NCBI GenBank assembly: GCA_973895155.1
Contig: OZ316896.1
Coordinates: forward strand, 13,640,001-13,704,000
Reading direction: 5' to 3'
Source: Marsupella aquatica
Lineage: Eukaryota > Marchantiophyta
Length of the DNA stretch: 64,000 nt
The notes under the pieces: generated by a model
The model's database searches: none
What the model was told of the DNA's origin: nothing
The model's input: the letters and a program-made list of their open reading frames with translations, nothing else
Translations under genes and position numbers: made by a program
Shown: positions 46,453 through 57,420 of the stretch, piece after piece
How positions within the stretch are numbered: position 1 is the stretch's first letter
Layout: each line of letters begins with the position of its first letter

Positions 46453-46700
46453 TCAATAATAAGTTGCTACCCTAAACCCTAAATTCCTGGTCGCCAGTTC
46501 TTGACCCAGCTTGAAGGTCATCAAATTGTCCAGGGTGTCCCTGCCTTCTAGAAATCTGGTTTGCTGAGGATAGACTAAGTTCCCTGCCACCTTCATCATC
46601 CAATTCGCTAGAATTTTTGCAATTAGTTTCTCAGTAGTGGTAACCATGGTCTGAAGGCTCTCTCTAACCCTAAGGAGATATAATGGTCCAATATCTGTCT
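46453..46700 (-). pseudogene. LINE (non-LTR) reverse transcriptase fragment
   Basis: On the minus strand the reading PLYLLRVRE then KLIAKILANWMMKVAGNL and VYPQQTRFLEGRDTLDNL matches the conserved run of plant LINE reverse transcriptases (RPI..L...YKI.AK.LANRL...L..P.Q..F..GR...DN). Only about 80 residues remain; the catalytic YADD box and endonuclease are absent and the flanks are non-coding, so it is a relic. The usual Gly of the FV.GR box is present, but the Asn/Arg of ANRL is changed to ANWM. Confidence 0.8.
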
Positions 46701-46739
46701 AGTAAGCTTGAATAGGGAATGTTCTTGGCAACTACTGTT

Positions 46740-46740
<1 letters not shown>

Positions 46741-46774
<34 letters not shown>
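46741..46774 (+). repeat. (TAG)n microsatellite
   Basis: An uninterrupted run of eleven TAG triplets plus one base. Confidence 0.97.
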
Positions 46775-46775
<1 letters not shown>

Positions 46776-48796
46776 AGGTCGGTTGTGCTTGGGAAGCTCA
46801 GCACTTCTCAGCTGGACCCATTGTGGGTCAGATTGGACCCATCTCAGAGGACCTAGGGGTTGTGAAGGGGGGTATCTGGACCTACAATAATACTCCATAG
46901 AAATCTCACTGGGGTATGCACGAACTGGGAGGCAGGGTCTTTTTTAATGATCTGAAATGCAATCTTAACCATTCAATTGTGAGACTAGGCCCGACTTCGC
47001 TTGGGGGCACAATCTTGCAAAGTCATGACTGATCGTGGTCACCTGCTAGTGGGTCCCCTTTTTTTTGCACCTATCTAATTTCCAACTTCCAATAGCTCCA
47101 TCACAAGTGAAAGGGCACAAGTGAAAGGCATGCTGAACACGTCACACTTTTAGAGATGATTTGTCATCTCTTTGGAAGTGCCGAATTCCTTCTACTGTAG
47201 AAACTAGGACAATTATGCCAGAAGAAACTGTTGTTTTGGACCTTTTGTCTTGGATGTAATGAACCCATGGGAGATTACTTTTTTCAAGGGGTTGATGTGT
47301 CATCTCTTTGTTAGTACCGGCGGTTTCATGCAAAATGACCACAAGAAATGAGTAGAAAATTTTGGAAATAGTATCGTCTTGGAAGGACCAACGACCAAAA
47401 CAACAAAACAATAAAATAAAATAAAAATGAACCATTTGTGAAGGTCCTGGAACTGAAGTAGAATGAATAATTGTGTGTAGCTTGTGGCCAGATTTTTCGT
47501 TTTGTTTTTGCTTTTTGGCCTGACTGAATATGGTGGTTGTTCTGCAGTTAGAGTCGTTACAACTTTTGCTGGGGTGGAGATTTTCCAAGCAAGGTATACC
47601 TGGCAGTCGGGTATGCCCCCAAGCAAGGTATACCTGGCAGTCAGGTATCCCTTGCTGGCTAGCCCCAGACCTTGACAACTCATCAAGTAGGAAATGGGGC
47701 CAATGAGGCCTAAATAGTAAAGAACAGCCAAAAGAGGGACAACATACTTCCAACTGGCAAGAAGCAAAGGGTCCAAAGGGTTATGCAGGGACTTGAGATA
47801 TGAAGAGAGAAGAAAGGAATTGACAAGCCAAAGGGACGTCAATACCAATCATCAATGATAGGTAACCTTGCCCCGTGAAGGAACAGAAAAAATGAAAAAA
47901 TAAATGTCCACTCTAAATGGAAGTGTTAAAAGTAGGAATACAAGAAAGTATCAACAACACAGAGCTACAAGACTTTGGGGTCTCGGTTTTGTAGCATCTG
48001 TTTGGGTTATAAATTGTGCCATTCACTTTCCTAAGCACAGAAAAGAATGTTGTTGATGTTGTTGTTGGTAGAATTTAGGCAAACAGATCCCTGAAACTTC
48101 ATAATTGTGTTTTTTCTGGGCTACTGGGTGACATTGAGCAAGAACCCGTATCAGGGCACAATTGCAACGTTTTAGGAGCCATGGGTGGCAGGTTGCATCA
48201 CATTTATCATAGCTAGGCTAAAAATGATTACTTTTCACTATCTTACTGTATTTGAGTTGGGCAGAAAAAAGCAGAATTTTTTGCAGGATTTTTTACCAAC
48301 AAAAGCTGGAAAAAAGGATCAATCCGAAAGTGGATATTATATATTCCATTTTCATTTACCTGGATTTGTGCAGCTGAAAAGGAGCAAAGGTGGTAATTAC
48401 TTGAATCATGAGAATATTCCCAATTTATGGTCTATAATGCTTAAATTTCAGCCTACAATAGAGATATCTGTAAAGTCCTCTAACCATGGTCCATTTGTGC
48501 ATGGTTGAGGCTGATTTTAGTTGAGTTGCACAAACGTAACCCTAGTTTACCAACCGAAGCAAAACAAGCATTCCCCGAACCTAATCGTAGACGCAAAGAT
48601 TTCGAGTACAAATATCGTGCATTAAAAAATTCTCGTCTCTCTTTGAGCCCCGTTCCCTCGGACCTCCGTTCCCTTGGACCTCCGTTCCCTCGGACAAGCA
48701 CCCGTTCCCCTTTGACGAGTCTGTTGCAACTCGTCAAGCTCGTAAACTAGGCCAACTCATCATTGCAAGCAAAGCGCAGTTTCATGAATTTCGATT
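46775..48796. other. intergenic, left side of the Harbinger-like neighbourhood
   Basis: A short duplication (gcaaggtatacctggcagtc at 47591 and again at 47624) is present. A 203-codon minus-strand ORF (47142-47753) has no domain and overlaps another ORF of similar size, so I do not call it. 48540-48790 is probably the promoter/5' UTR of the next gene. No terminal inverted repeat was identified. Confidence 0.35.
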
Positions 48797-50669
48797 ATGG
48801 CGGGGAAGGCGCTGAGGTCGCGTTGCATCTTGCCATCTGTGCAGGAATCCAAGAAGGCAGATCATGCTCCATCAGAGGTGTGCCCAAAGAGTAAGTCGGG
48901 GAGAGCTCGCCTGCATCAGCAAACGCGCAATGTTGAGGTGTTGGTTGGACAAGCAGTGGGAGGAAGTGCGCTAGGAACTATTCGAGCTAAAGCAGTAGGG
49001 CAGGAGCGAGTTGAGGTTCATTCTGGGTCTACACAACTGAATGTTGGGCACGAGCGGAAGTGGCCATTGGAAAGGTGCACACTGCAACGAGGTGAGCAGT
49101 CCTCTGTTGTCAAGATGTATCGACATTTGTCTGTCCTTGAGCTCCTTATTCAATTGTTTGTTTCAAATCCATAGGCTACCGATTACAGATAGTTTCAGTA
49201 CGTTAGGAACACGGCTACATGGCATGGACAGCAGTCAATTGCAGAGTGGAATTCGCACAAGTCGAGTCACTCGCTTCATGAAGTCAACCTGATTTCATAA
49301 ATTTTCTTGTAAATCTTGTCTTTCCTCTCACACTATCACACCCATGACATAAAGAAGGGTAATGCCTACAGCTTACTGAGAGAAGCGCCACAAGAACAAT
49401 TGATGCCTGCACTCAGGAGAGATCAATATGGGCGAACAAATTTCATACGCCCATTTCTATGAACCACTCCTGCCAAAACTGATGAACTGTCGGCATGCTG
49501 CCTGATTTAGAAAAGTCCGAATGCCACTCACTCACATTCCACTTATTTCTGACTCGCACAAAACCCTTGCCGGCATGCCCCTTCAAGGGGACTAGAGGCG
49601 CTTGTTTGTCTCATGCAATCTTGCTGCTTTATGAAAAACAAATTCTTCTACCTTTCAACTTAGTTCCTCAGTAAGGGTCGTGCTTGTGCCGACCATCTCG
49701 TCCTTCAATCTTCCAATGTCTTGGACGAGTTTAGAATCATCAGCCGCTCTCATTCTCACTGCCTCTTCCTTTTCACCCTTCAACTTCACAAATTCTGCGA
49801 GAACATAGAGCAATCTGCAGTACTTGGTTTCAGTGCTTTTTCTTTTTGATTCGCACTCATTCTTCAACTTTAAAATCTGCGTGAATGTGAGGCGGTTATG
49901 AAATGCGAGGATTTCTTCCTCTCCACAACTAGCTTGGGTTGGGTCCAAACAGTTCACAGTTTGTCCGTGGGCAAGGTTGGCAGGTCCACTGTTCCACTAA
50001 TACCCTTGAGTAAGAGTAGGTGCTACATGATTGATAATTGAGCTTTGGGGCTTGGTTTGATGCTGTTTTTTTTAATTTGCAGGAGACGAAGCAATGAAGG
50101 GCCTTCACACTCGAAATCAAGTGCAAGTGCCTGTTCCACTCAGTTCTAGCAGCAGGTCGACTAATTCAGGCACAAGTGAGGAATCTGAAGATGAAGTTCA
50201 GGTTCGATTACCAAGTGACCAGGACAGGGATAGCATGGATGAGGGGGAGCATACAAAGTCAAAGGGCAAGAAAAAGGGTACAAACAAGAAAACAGAGGAA
50301 CAGTCAGTGGACCAGGGTGCAAGACTAGTTGTAGACAATGATCATGTTGCTACACTGGTTCGGGAATACAGGAAACATTTTATGGATTTTAGCAAGGGTA
50401 GGAAGAAGAAGCCCAAGCAATTGATTCCAAACAAGGTGTGGACGAAGGTTTACAACAACTACAAGAAACAATTCCCTAGGTCTGCATTTAGACCAGAGAG
50501 CCTCAAGATTCATCTACGAGAGGCATTGACTGAAATGCAATCCGGAGTCAATAATCCAGAGGTTGATAACCAAGAGGGCGCTGAACTCCAAGACTTCAGG
50601 ATGCGTGTATCTCTGTTGTCAAAAATGCCACCAGATTTACGAAGAGGATGCCCCGAAGAGAGAATATAG
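48797..50669 (+). CDS. Myb/SANT-like protein of PIF/Harbinger type (two exons)
   Basis: Exon 48797-49091 and exon 50083-50669 join in frame (codon split G|GA) across a GT-AG intron with a T-rich tract before the acceptor, giving 293 residues. The first exon has no known domain. After an acidic Ser-rich part and a Lys-rich patch, about residues 183-240 (VATLVREYRKHF, KKPKQLIPNKVWTKVYNNY, SLKIHLREAL) have the spacing of a degenerate Myb/SANT or trihelix DNA-binding unit. In PIF/Harbinger elements a Myb-like protein is encoded beside the transposase and helps it reach the nucleus and bind DNA; a transposase fragment lies 0.7 kb downstream on the opposite strand, which supports that role here. 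It could instead be a domesticated host gene. The C-terminal end may be incomplete. Confidence 0.6.
49655..49957 (-). CDS. unidentified coiled-coil ORF, antisense in the Myb-like gene intron
   Basis: A 100-residue ORF rich in Lys and Glu, with heptad-like text (ILKLKNECESKRKSTETKY, VKLKGEKEEAVRMRA, LVQDIGRLKDEM). I do not recognise the family. It lies wholly inside the intron 49092-50082 on the other strand and may be an exon of a gene whose other exons I cannot place, or a captured fragment. Confidence 0.3.
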   Translation of the reverse strand: MNCLDPTQASCGEEEILAFHNRLTFTQILKLKNECESKRKSTETKYCRLLYVLAEFVKLKGEKEEAVRMRAADDSKLVQDIGRLKDEMVGTSTTLTEELS

Positions 50670-51331
50670 CAGTCGAGAGAATTGTCTGCATTGGAAAGCT
50701 TCACCCTCAATCATAGAATAAATGACAACAATGTCATCACGATGACTAACGCAGGATGCATGCAGTAAGCTTATTTTAGACGCAAAACTTGATGATCCAC
50801 CTGCCATTTTTATTAATATTTTAGTACTGTGAGAAGCACACTTGAGCATTATAATATGTGGCGCATGATCCAACTTAGGTTAACAACTGGTCCACAACAA
50901 AGAAATGTTTTATTGAGTCCTGAGGTGCTGCTCTTATTAGGGATTAGGAATTCATGGTCGATCTAGACACAATGTCCTTAGAGGAAAGAGCACACTCAAG
51001 AGGCCCACAAACCAGTAGAGTTCAACGTACGTACTGAAAGCTCGAGAAACCAGACTGAGGACAAGACAAAGCAAATCACAGAAATACAACCAAGCGCAAG
51101 CAATAGACAAGAGGAGAGAACCATATTTATTACAAGACAGGTACAAACCCTCTACTGGGACACAATACCGAACAAATTTTGTTTGCTCAGTTAGAATATA
51201 CCGATCAAAATTAGTACACCACACATGCTGTCTCTCTATCTATTGCTTCTAGATCTTCTCTAGTCAACTACTCCATGTGCTACTTATGGCACAGAAATGC
51301 ATAACATTCCATACTATACTCAAGTTGAGAC
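50670..51331. other. spacer between the convergent Myb-like gene and transposase
   Basis: AT-rich, probably the 3' UTRs of the two convergent genes. No further domain was seen. Confidence 0.4.
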
Positions 51332-51913
51332 TTAATAGTCCCATGCCCAGCCTCTCTCTCTCGCATGGCCCCTAGGGCCTACCACCTGTTCATCCATATT
51401 GTGTCTGCGTCTCTGAATGAAATTGGTAAGGAGGGTAGCAGAAGTGAACATAACTTTGAATCTGGGCCTTCTAAGGTCCCACCGTTTCTGCAAACGATGC
51501 CATTTCATCTTCAATCCACCGATTCCCCACTCCACTTGTACTCTGTACCCTGCATGCATCTTATTAAATGATCTGACTGCTCCACGAGGGAGCCGCATAG
51601 TGCAAATTTTGGTTTTGCTGTAGCCTTTCAAAATGTAGTGCTCCATTCCCTTGTAACCTGAGTCACCCATAAGAAACTCACAATATTCTCCAGTGTTCAC
51701 GAATAAATTCCGGAAGTTTGCCTCAACCCAGGAATTCTGTAGAATGGTGCAGTCATGAAATGATCCTGGATATCCTGGATCTATGAAAATGAACGTCGAA
51801 CACCTCAAAGTCTTGAATGTCAATCGACATATCTGCACACCAGAGAGGAACTTTTGGGACACAAAATGAGTTCGTGAGCTGAAACCGGGGCTGAAGCAGG
51901 ATGCAGAAGTCAC
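51332..51913 (-). pseudogene. PIF/Harbinger DDE transposase, C-terminal part
   Basis: The 193-residue reading has STFIFIDPGYPGSFHD, LMGDSGYKGMEHYIL, FNKMHAGYRVQVEWGIGGLK and LLTNFIQRRR, the signature of plant DDE_Tnp_4 (Harbinger-type) transposases. Candidate catalytic acids are Asp54 (SFHD) and Glu128 (VEWG). The N-terminal part with the first Asp (the DGT box) is not in frame upstream, and my reading of 51914-52840 did not find it. SRTHF near residue 12 aligns with the usual HRTWF start of this exon, so the true exon probably begins there, after an acceptor near 51870. It is called partial: either truncated or missing an upstream exon. Confidence 0.85.
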
Positions 51914-53800
51914 AAATAATTCACTAACAGAAAGAAAGAGAAACAGAGTAGACTAAGCATGATTCAGCAAACTAAATAAGAGGTGAACTAAATAAGAGGT
52001 ACAAATAATTCACAGTTTTTCTAAAGAGCAGAAACACAGACTTCCTTTGATTCATCAAACCTGAGAAGGGATCACACAAGATAAATTGTTTCTAAAAAGC
52101 AAACAAGACTTCGATTAAAAATGGCCTGGAAAATTTGATCATGAAGACATGGTCATATGCTTCCGTCTAGAATGGCTTTGCAAACCCAGCATGATGAAGA
52201 GGTCACAAATGATTCAAAATACAAACCTGGCAACGACTCCAGCGATAATAGCCCTGAAATGAATATGATCGCTCCCAGAATGGTAGCCTTCTTTTACTGA
52301 GAAGCAGCCCCTGCTTCACCTACGCCTGACACTTGAGAGGAAAAAATTGTCGGCATAGCTACAATATGGAGGCAGGTCAATGAGCACAGACGATTGCTCT
52401 TACAAGAAGCATGTTGACACAATACAGGAGACAAATGAAATTAAACATATTTTCAAGGGCTATGAATGAAAGCTCGTTCAGGAGGAAAAGAGGGCACAAC
52501 ACGTACGTTGATGCCATCTCTGGCTTGTTGGCTGCAACAAAAGGTGCAAAGGTGCGAAGATTGCGCGTGCCTCATTAGAGGCCCGTCTTGCTCTGCCTTC
52601 CGCTTCGTGACAAACATTTTTGACACATCCTCCACTCCACAGCCTTATACACAAGCGCCTCAGCAGTATCGTGCATTGAAATTTTGTCCTTTGCAGCTTC
52701 AGGAAAAAGAATCTGAGAAGTTGCTTGCCAGCAAGAGCTATGGCGAAGGCCGACAAGTTGACCGGACTGCCGGTGCGACCATCAATCAAGTCAGTCAAAT
52801 CACAATCGATGAAGAACTCACAATTTGTGCAAAACATAGTGCGAGCAACTCAAGACCAGCCCACCAAACTAAACGCATGTTCTCGCTATGACTTGAGCAC
52901 ATCTTCGACAGTGTTGGCAGGCGGCAGCGTTAGTACCCCCGAGATCATTTCCTTCTCCTCTGTCCCTTAATCCTATCAGGGGTTAACGCAACCTTAAAGT
53001 TAACATAGGGCTGTGATATGATGACACATGTATCTTTACATTTGACTCTAGTACAGTTCTACTTAAACTTGGCCAAGTTGCAAAAGGTGGATGACTTTAT
53101 GGATATCTGGACCTCGACCATGGTTTATACTTAACCATCCTTCAAACATGGTTTACTTTAAAGTTATCTCTAATGACTAAAAATTAAAGCAGAAGAGCCT
53201 ATCCAAGAACTTTTCGCTAAATTTTTCTGCCTAGGATTACTCATCCTCAACAAATCTGAAAATAATCCAAATCCATATTGGTATTCAAATACTTTGACAC
53301 TGCTATATGCTCTATGGCCAATCTACCTGTTGAGTTTTGTCTCACTAAGAGTTTTTGTCATATCTTTTTATTTCAATATTTTAGAAATATCCATGACAAG
53401 GTGCATCATTTGAATAGTTACTTTATATTTTAAAATTATTTTGTCACCCCTCTAAATGTTTTTTTATTCTGCTATGCCAGACTCTCCTTCCCCACTACAT
53501 TTTGTTTTCAATACTAACAGTGCACCACCCCCTAGCAAATTTGAAAGAATTTATGCCAATTCTAGTGAATGAGAAAGAGAGAATTGATACTTTTAGATGT
53601 GGACACCTCCTACTTCAAATACTCCTCATATATTTATTTGCTAAGCTTATGGTTTTTATTGTCATTACCTTAGGCAAGGGATGATATTCTGCACCTGTGC
53701 ACAATGTTTGATTGATTTGAGTGTCATTAAGGCAAGTGAGAATGTGTACCTTATGTCCCGAATTACGTGCACAACTTTTCAAGACTTGTGACTGCGCATC
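51914..53800. other. right side of Harbinger neighbourhood, anonymous ORFs
   Basis: Overlapping ORFs at 52466-52891 (+) and 52478-52837 (-) have no recognisable domain. A gaat(c/t)atttgtgac-type duplication links 51910 and 52215. From 53000 on it is plain AT-rich DNA. No terminal repeat matching the 48.5-kb side was found. Confidence 0.3.
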
Positions 53801-54105
53801 CTGGGGTCCTCACTTCTTTTATTCCGGTCCATCACGTGCGAAGAAGTTAGGGTTTTTTTAATCCAATTGCGCGGAAGACTTGAAATATTTTGTTGAAGAA
53901 ATATATGGATGCTTTAATTTAATTTTGAGAATTATAAGAACTATAGGGTTTTTTAATACCAAATTTGAGAATATTCCAATATTCCTAGAATATTCAAGTT
54001 AGGGTGTTTAGAAATCTACTTAGTTTATTTCCTTAAGTTTTAGGGTGTCTATTACTTGAAAACTTTGTGAGTGCTATGGAACTCCCTTGGAATGAGACCC
54101 CCAAG
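53801..54105 (+). mobile_element. MITE-like element, copy C (reference copy)
   Basis: It starts ctggggtcctcacttctttt and ends ggaatgagacccccaag; the two ends are an imperfect inverted repeat (ctggggtcctca versus cttgggggtctca). The core is AT-rich and non-coding. The whole length matches 10055-10366 in reverse orientation, and the ends match 13831-14072. Confidence 0.7.
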
Positions 54106-57100
54106 CCACGCGTTAAATAGGGCCTGAGTTAATGCTCCCCCATTTTGCTGGGGTCCTGTATATTGCTTGTCTGCATCCCCAATGCTGCTGCTCGCTCCGG
54201 ACTGAGTTTACCAAAACATAAACCAAGACTCTCCCATTTTGTCACGTGCCCTGGCCTGATCAACTTTGTGTCATCAACTTTGGGTTTATGGCACCCTTCA
54301 CTTTTTGTTGCCTGCTCCGACCCAATCAACTTTGTGTCATCGACTTCTCTCTTGTGGAGTCATGGTTTATGTTCTGGCAACACTTCTTTCTAATGGAGTC
54401 ATGCTTGCTTTGTAACAGAGTCTAGGTGTTCAAAGGGAGCCTAGTATCTTGGTTAATAAAGGGTCATGATTGATAGTCTTGGTTTATGCTCTGCCAAATG
54501 CTTCTTGGACCTCACCTTTCATGAATGAAAAAGGACCCCTTTGCTTCTTCACCAGCCTCACCTTTCATGAATGGGATAGGACCACTTTCACCATTTTTTC
54601 CTATGAAATTGAATCCCCACGTTTAGTAAGAGAGATTCTTTGTATGGTTGGGACAATCTTCCAGCAATCTCTTAGAAGACACCAATGAAGAGACTATTCC
54701 CAGGTCCGCACAGAGGAAGAGTATGACTGCTAGGATGGCATAAAGCTCCACCCAACACCAAAGGCAAGGGAAAGGTGACTGGCAGGGAAAGAGTGTGAAG
54801 ATAGTGGGTTGCATGTAATAATGTACTCCAGAAGGGACTGTACATGAGAAAGTGATGGAGAAAGATGTCTGGGTCGAAGGTGACAACTGAGAACGACCGA
54901 TCTTTGATGGAGGGCATGAATAAAATAGTGCTTTCAATCTTGGATGGAAAGTCAATGCAAGCCCAGAGAAACAACCTTGGAGCTGAGAGTGACATGTTTT
55001 ATGGCACTCAGCTGTAGCAAGCTGCTATTGGAGATTGTCAATTCCTTTTCGTTATTTTTGGGCCACCTTCAAAGTAGCTCATACTGAGAGGCTAAGAAAT
55101 TGAGGAGCTAACAAATCATTTAGGAAAGGAAGACCAAGAGAAAAGGGGTGAGGCTTTGTGTGCCTTTTTTTTGTTTCCAAGAATGGGGCGGGAAACCCCA
55201 CAGGGAAACCCCCTCAAGGGCAAACTGACTGTGGCAGGGAAAACCCTCAGATGTACTCCAAGAGTAAGAGGCTCCTACAACACAGGGTCCCGGCGGCAAA
55301 GCCATGCCAGGGACCCAGAAGGTAACCCAGGTGGCACTAAGCTGTGACCTGTAGTAATCTACTCAGGTTCCTCAGACACTTCTTATGTGTTGATTTCCAT
55401 TCACAACTTACCACTCGGTGACACTTGAGACCCATTCTTGCAATGGGGGACTAAACCTACTGTGGATTCTCACCACCCACCAGGACAGGGGGGGGTGTCC
55501 AGGTGGAGTTCAAAAGAACCACTACAGCTATCTTGAATGTTCCACTCTGCTGGTAAGTGGTGCGGCCGAGGTGGGAGTCCACCCCCACAAGTCAGCTTAA
55601 TTGTCCAGCTCAAGTCAGGGTGAAGAGCCCAGGGTAGAAGTTAGGTGCTTTAAGCTGTGGGAGTCTCTTCCCACAATCCTGGCATCCTGACTGACTTTGC
55701 CAGGGCTGAGTACATTCTCCCAAGTCTCCATCCCCTCTATTGTGGCTATGTTGTGCAGTGTCACAAGTCCTTGAGGTCGTGGGGGAAATGGTTGTTGCTT
55801 TTAATATAGACGCAATTTTGTTTGAAGATTTTGCAGCTTATTCATACAATTGGTATTCATAGCAAGGCAAACCCCCAGACTATTTGAGGACCTGTTTGAT
55901 GACCCTAACAAGGGATTCCACAAGTTCGTCCAGGCTGGAGTGGGACAGATCCTTTCTGACCTATCAGCAATCTATAGCACTTACACAGCAATTGGCAATT
56001 ATCAATGACAGCTTTCTAGAGGGATGCATTATCAAAAGCAGTTCATGCTAGAATTGGCACAGCTCTGGGGCTCAAGGGTCTTCATTTAAGTAATGTTTGG
56101 ATTCTGAAGTTAGTGGTGAAGGTTCTTCTCCTGGATTTTCAAAACAAAGGTTACCTTTCCCAATACATTGATTTCCATACATGATCTAGGTGAGCTACAG
56201 AAGAAAGGCTTCTTGAGTCCTCAGTCTTTAGTTCAATATTGCAAGAAGCGGAGGGTTACTTCGCTCATATTTCTAGAGGAGAAAACAGCTAGTGGACGGC
56301 CAACTATTCCCAAAGACCTTGGTTGCCGTGACATCACACATAGATTTGTTTTATCCCAAGACAGTTAACTCACCTACAGTACGTGTGTTTTCGTAGAAAA
56401 TTAAACCCAACTTGTCCAACCTGTGACAACGTTTTTATAAGTAAGATCAAAGATTGATGACCAAGGAGATAGGAGGGGAAGAAAATGGCTTATCACCTTG
56501 CGAATCTTGAGGAGCATCAAGTGCTCACATTTGTTTATGACTCTTCTGGTTTTCCATCCAGGATCCATAACTGAAAATATAAGGTTTTCGCAATGGAGCT
56601 CATATTAGCTGGAGACAGGTCAGCCGGGTTAGTTTAATGGATTCTAAGAATTACATCCATCGTGTTGACAAATTGCCCAACAATACATAGAACCTGTTCA
56701 CTACTCACTCTCTGCAGCTGAAGTGGCTGCCAAATGATTCAACCAAAAGTTTTGAAAGCACCACCTTCTGTAGTATCAGTACATACCTGGTAATACAACG
56801 GGATTCCAACGGTTGACCTCTAGTGTCGCTTGTTACACTTCTGCCTAACAACGCATGCGAATTAAAGCTGCTCCGTAGACCTCATGTACCATTTTCTGTA
56901 GTGCGGATCATCCCAGCTTCCCAAAATCCATAAACCTGTCTTATCAGTAGACTGGCAGGGTTTGGATTAGCCTGGGTTAAAGAAATATGTAGGCAACCAA
57001 GTTTGCAATTCCATCAGCAGAGACTAGTATCCCACTACATCAGGACAGTGGTAACAAACATTCACATCTACACGTCACTACACTTGCAACCTCAGCTTTG

Positions 57101-57420
57101 AACTGTGCAATTTCTCTCCAGAAAAATAGAGTCCACTTTCCACGGCCTACCCACCCACAAGGTAGATCGAAGTCAACTGCATTACCATAAGAAAGATTGA
57201 AGCCAAATCAAAATCAGACCAAAAAAACACATTACATTGCATTATATTAGCAGCAAGGTGGGGGCTGTTTCTTCGCTTACTATTTAAAGAATCGAAGACC
57301 TTAAACCGTGGGATTGTGCCCATCACGAAATAGCACAAAAGATAGATACGGAGACCTTAAAAGAATGTTTCAAATTGATTTCACAGCCTACATCAAAACA
57401 ATTTTTTGTATAATAGCCTT
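54106..57420. other. intergenic, AP4B 3' side
   Basis: It contains small duplications (ccaatcaactttgtgtcatc-type near 54258 and 54320; tcacctttcatgaatg at 54511 and 54556). 55180-55340 has repeated gggaaaccc text. No ORF has a domain. The final 150-250 bases before 57421 are likely the AP4B 3' UTR. Confidence 0.35.

Noticed and set aside
47142-47848. 203- and 182-codon overlapping minus-strand ORFs
   Set aside because: Two frames are open over the same DNA, with no recognisable domain and a short direct duplication inside.
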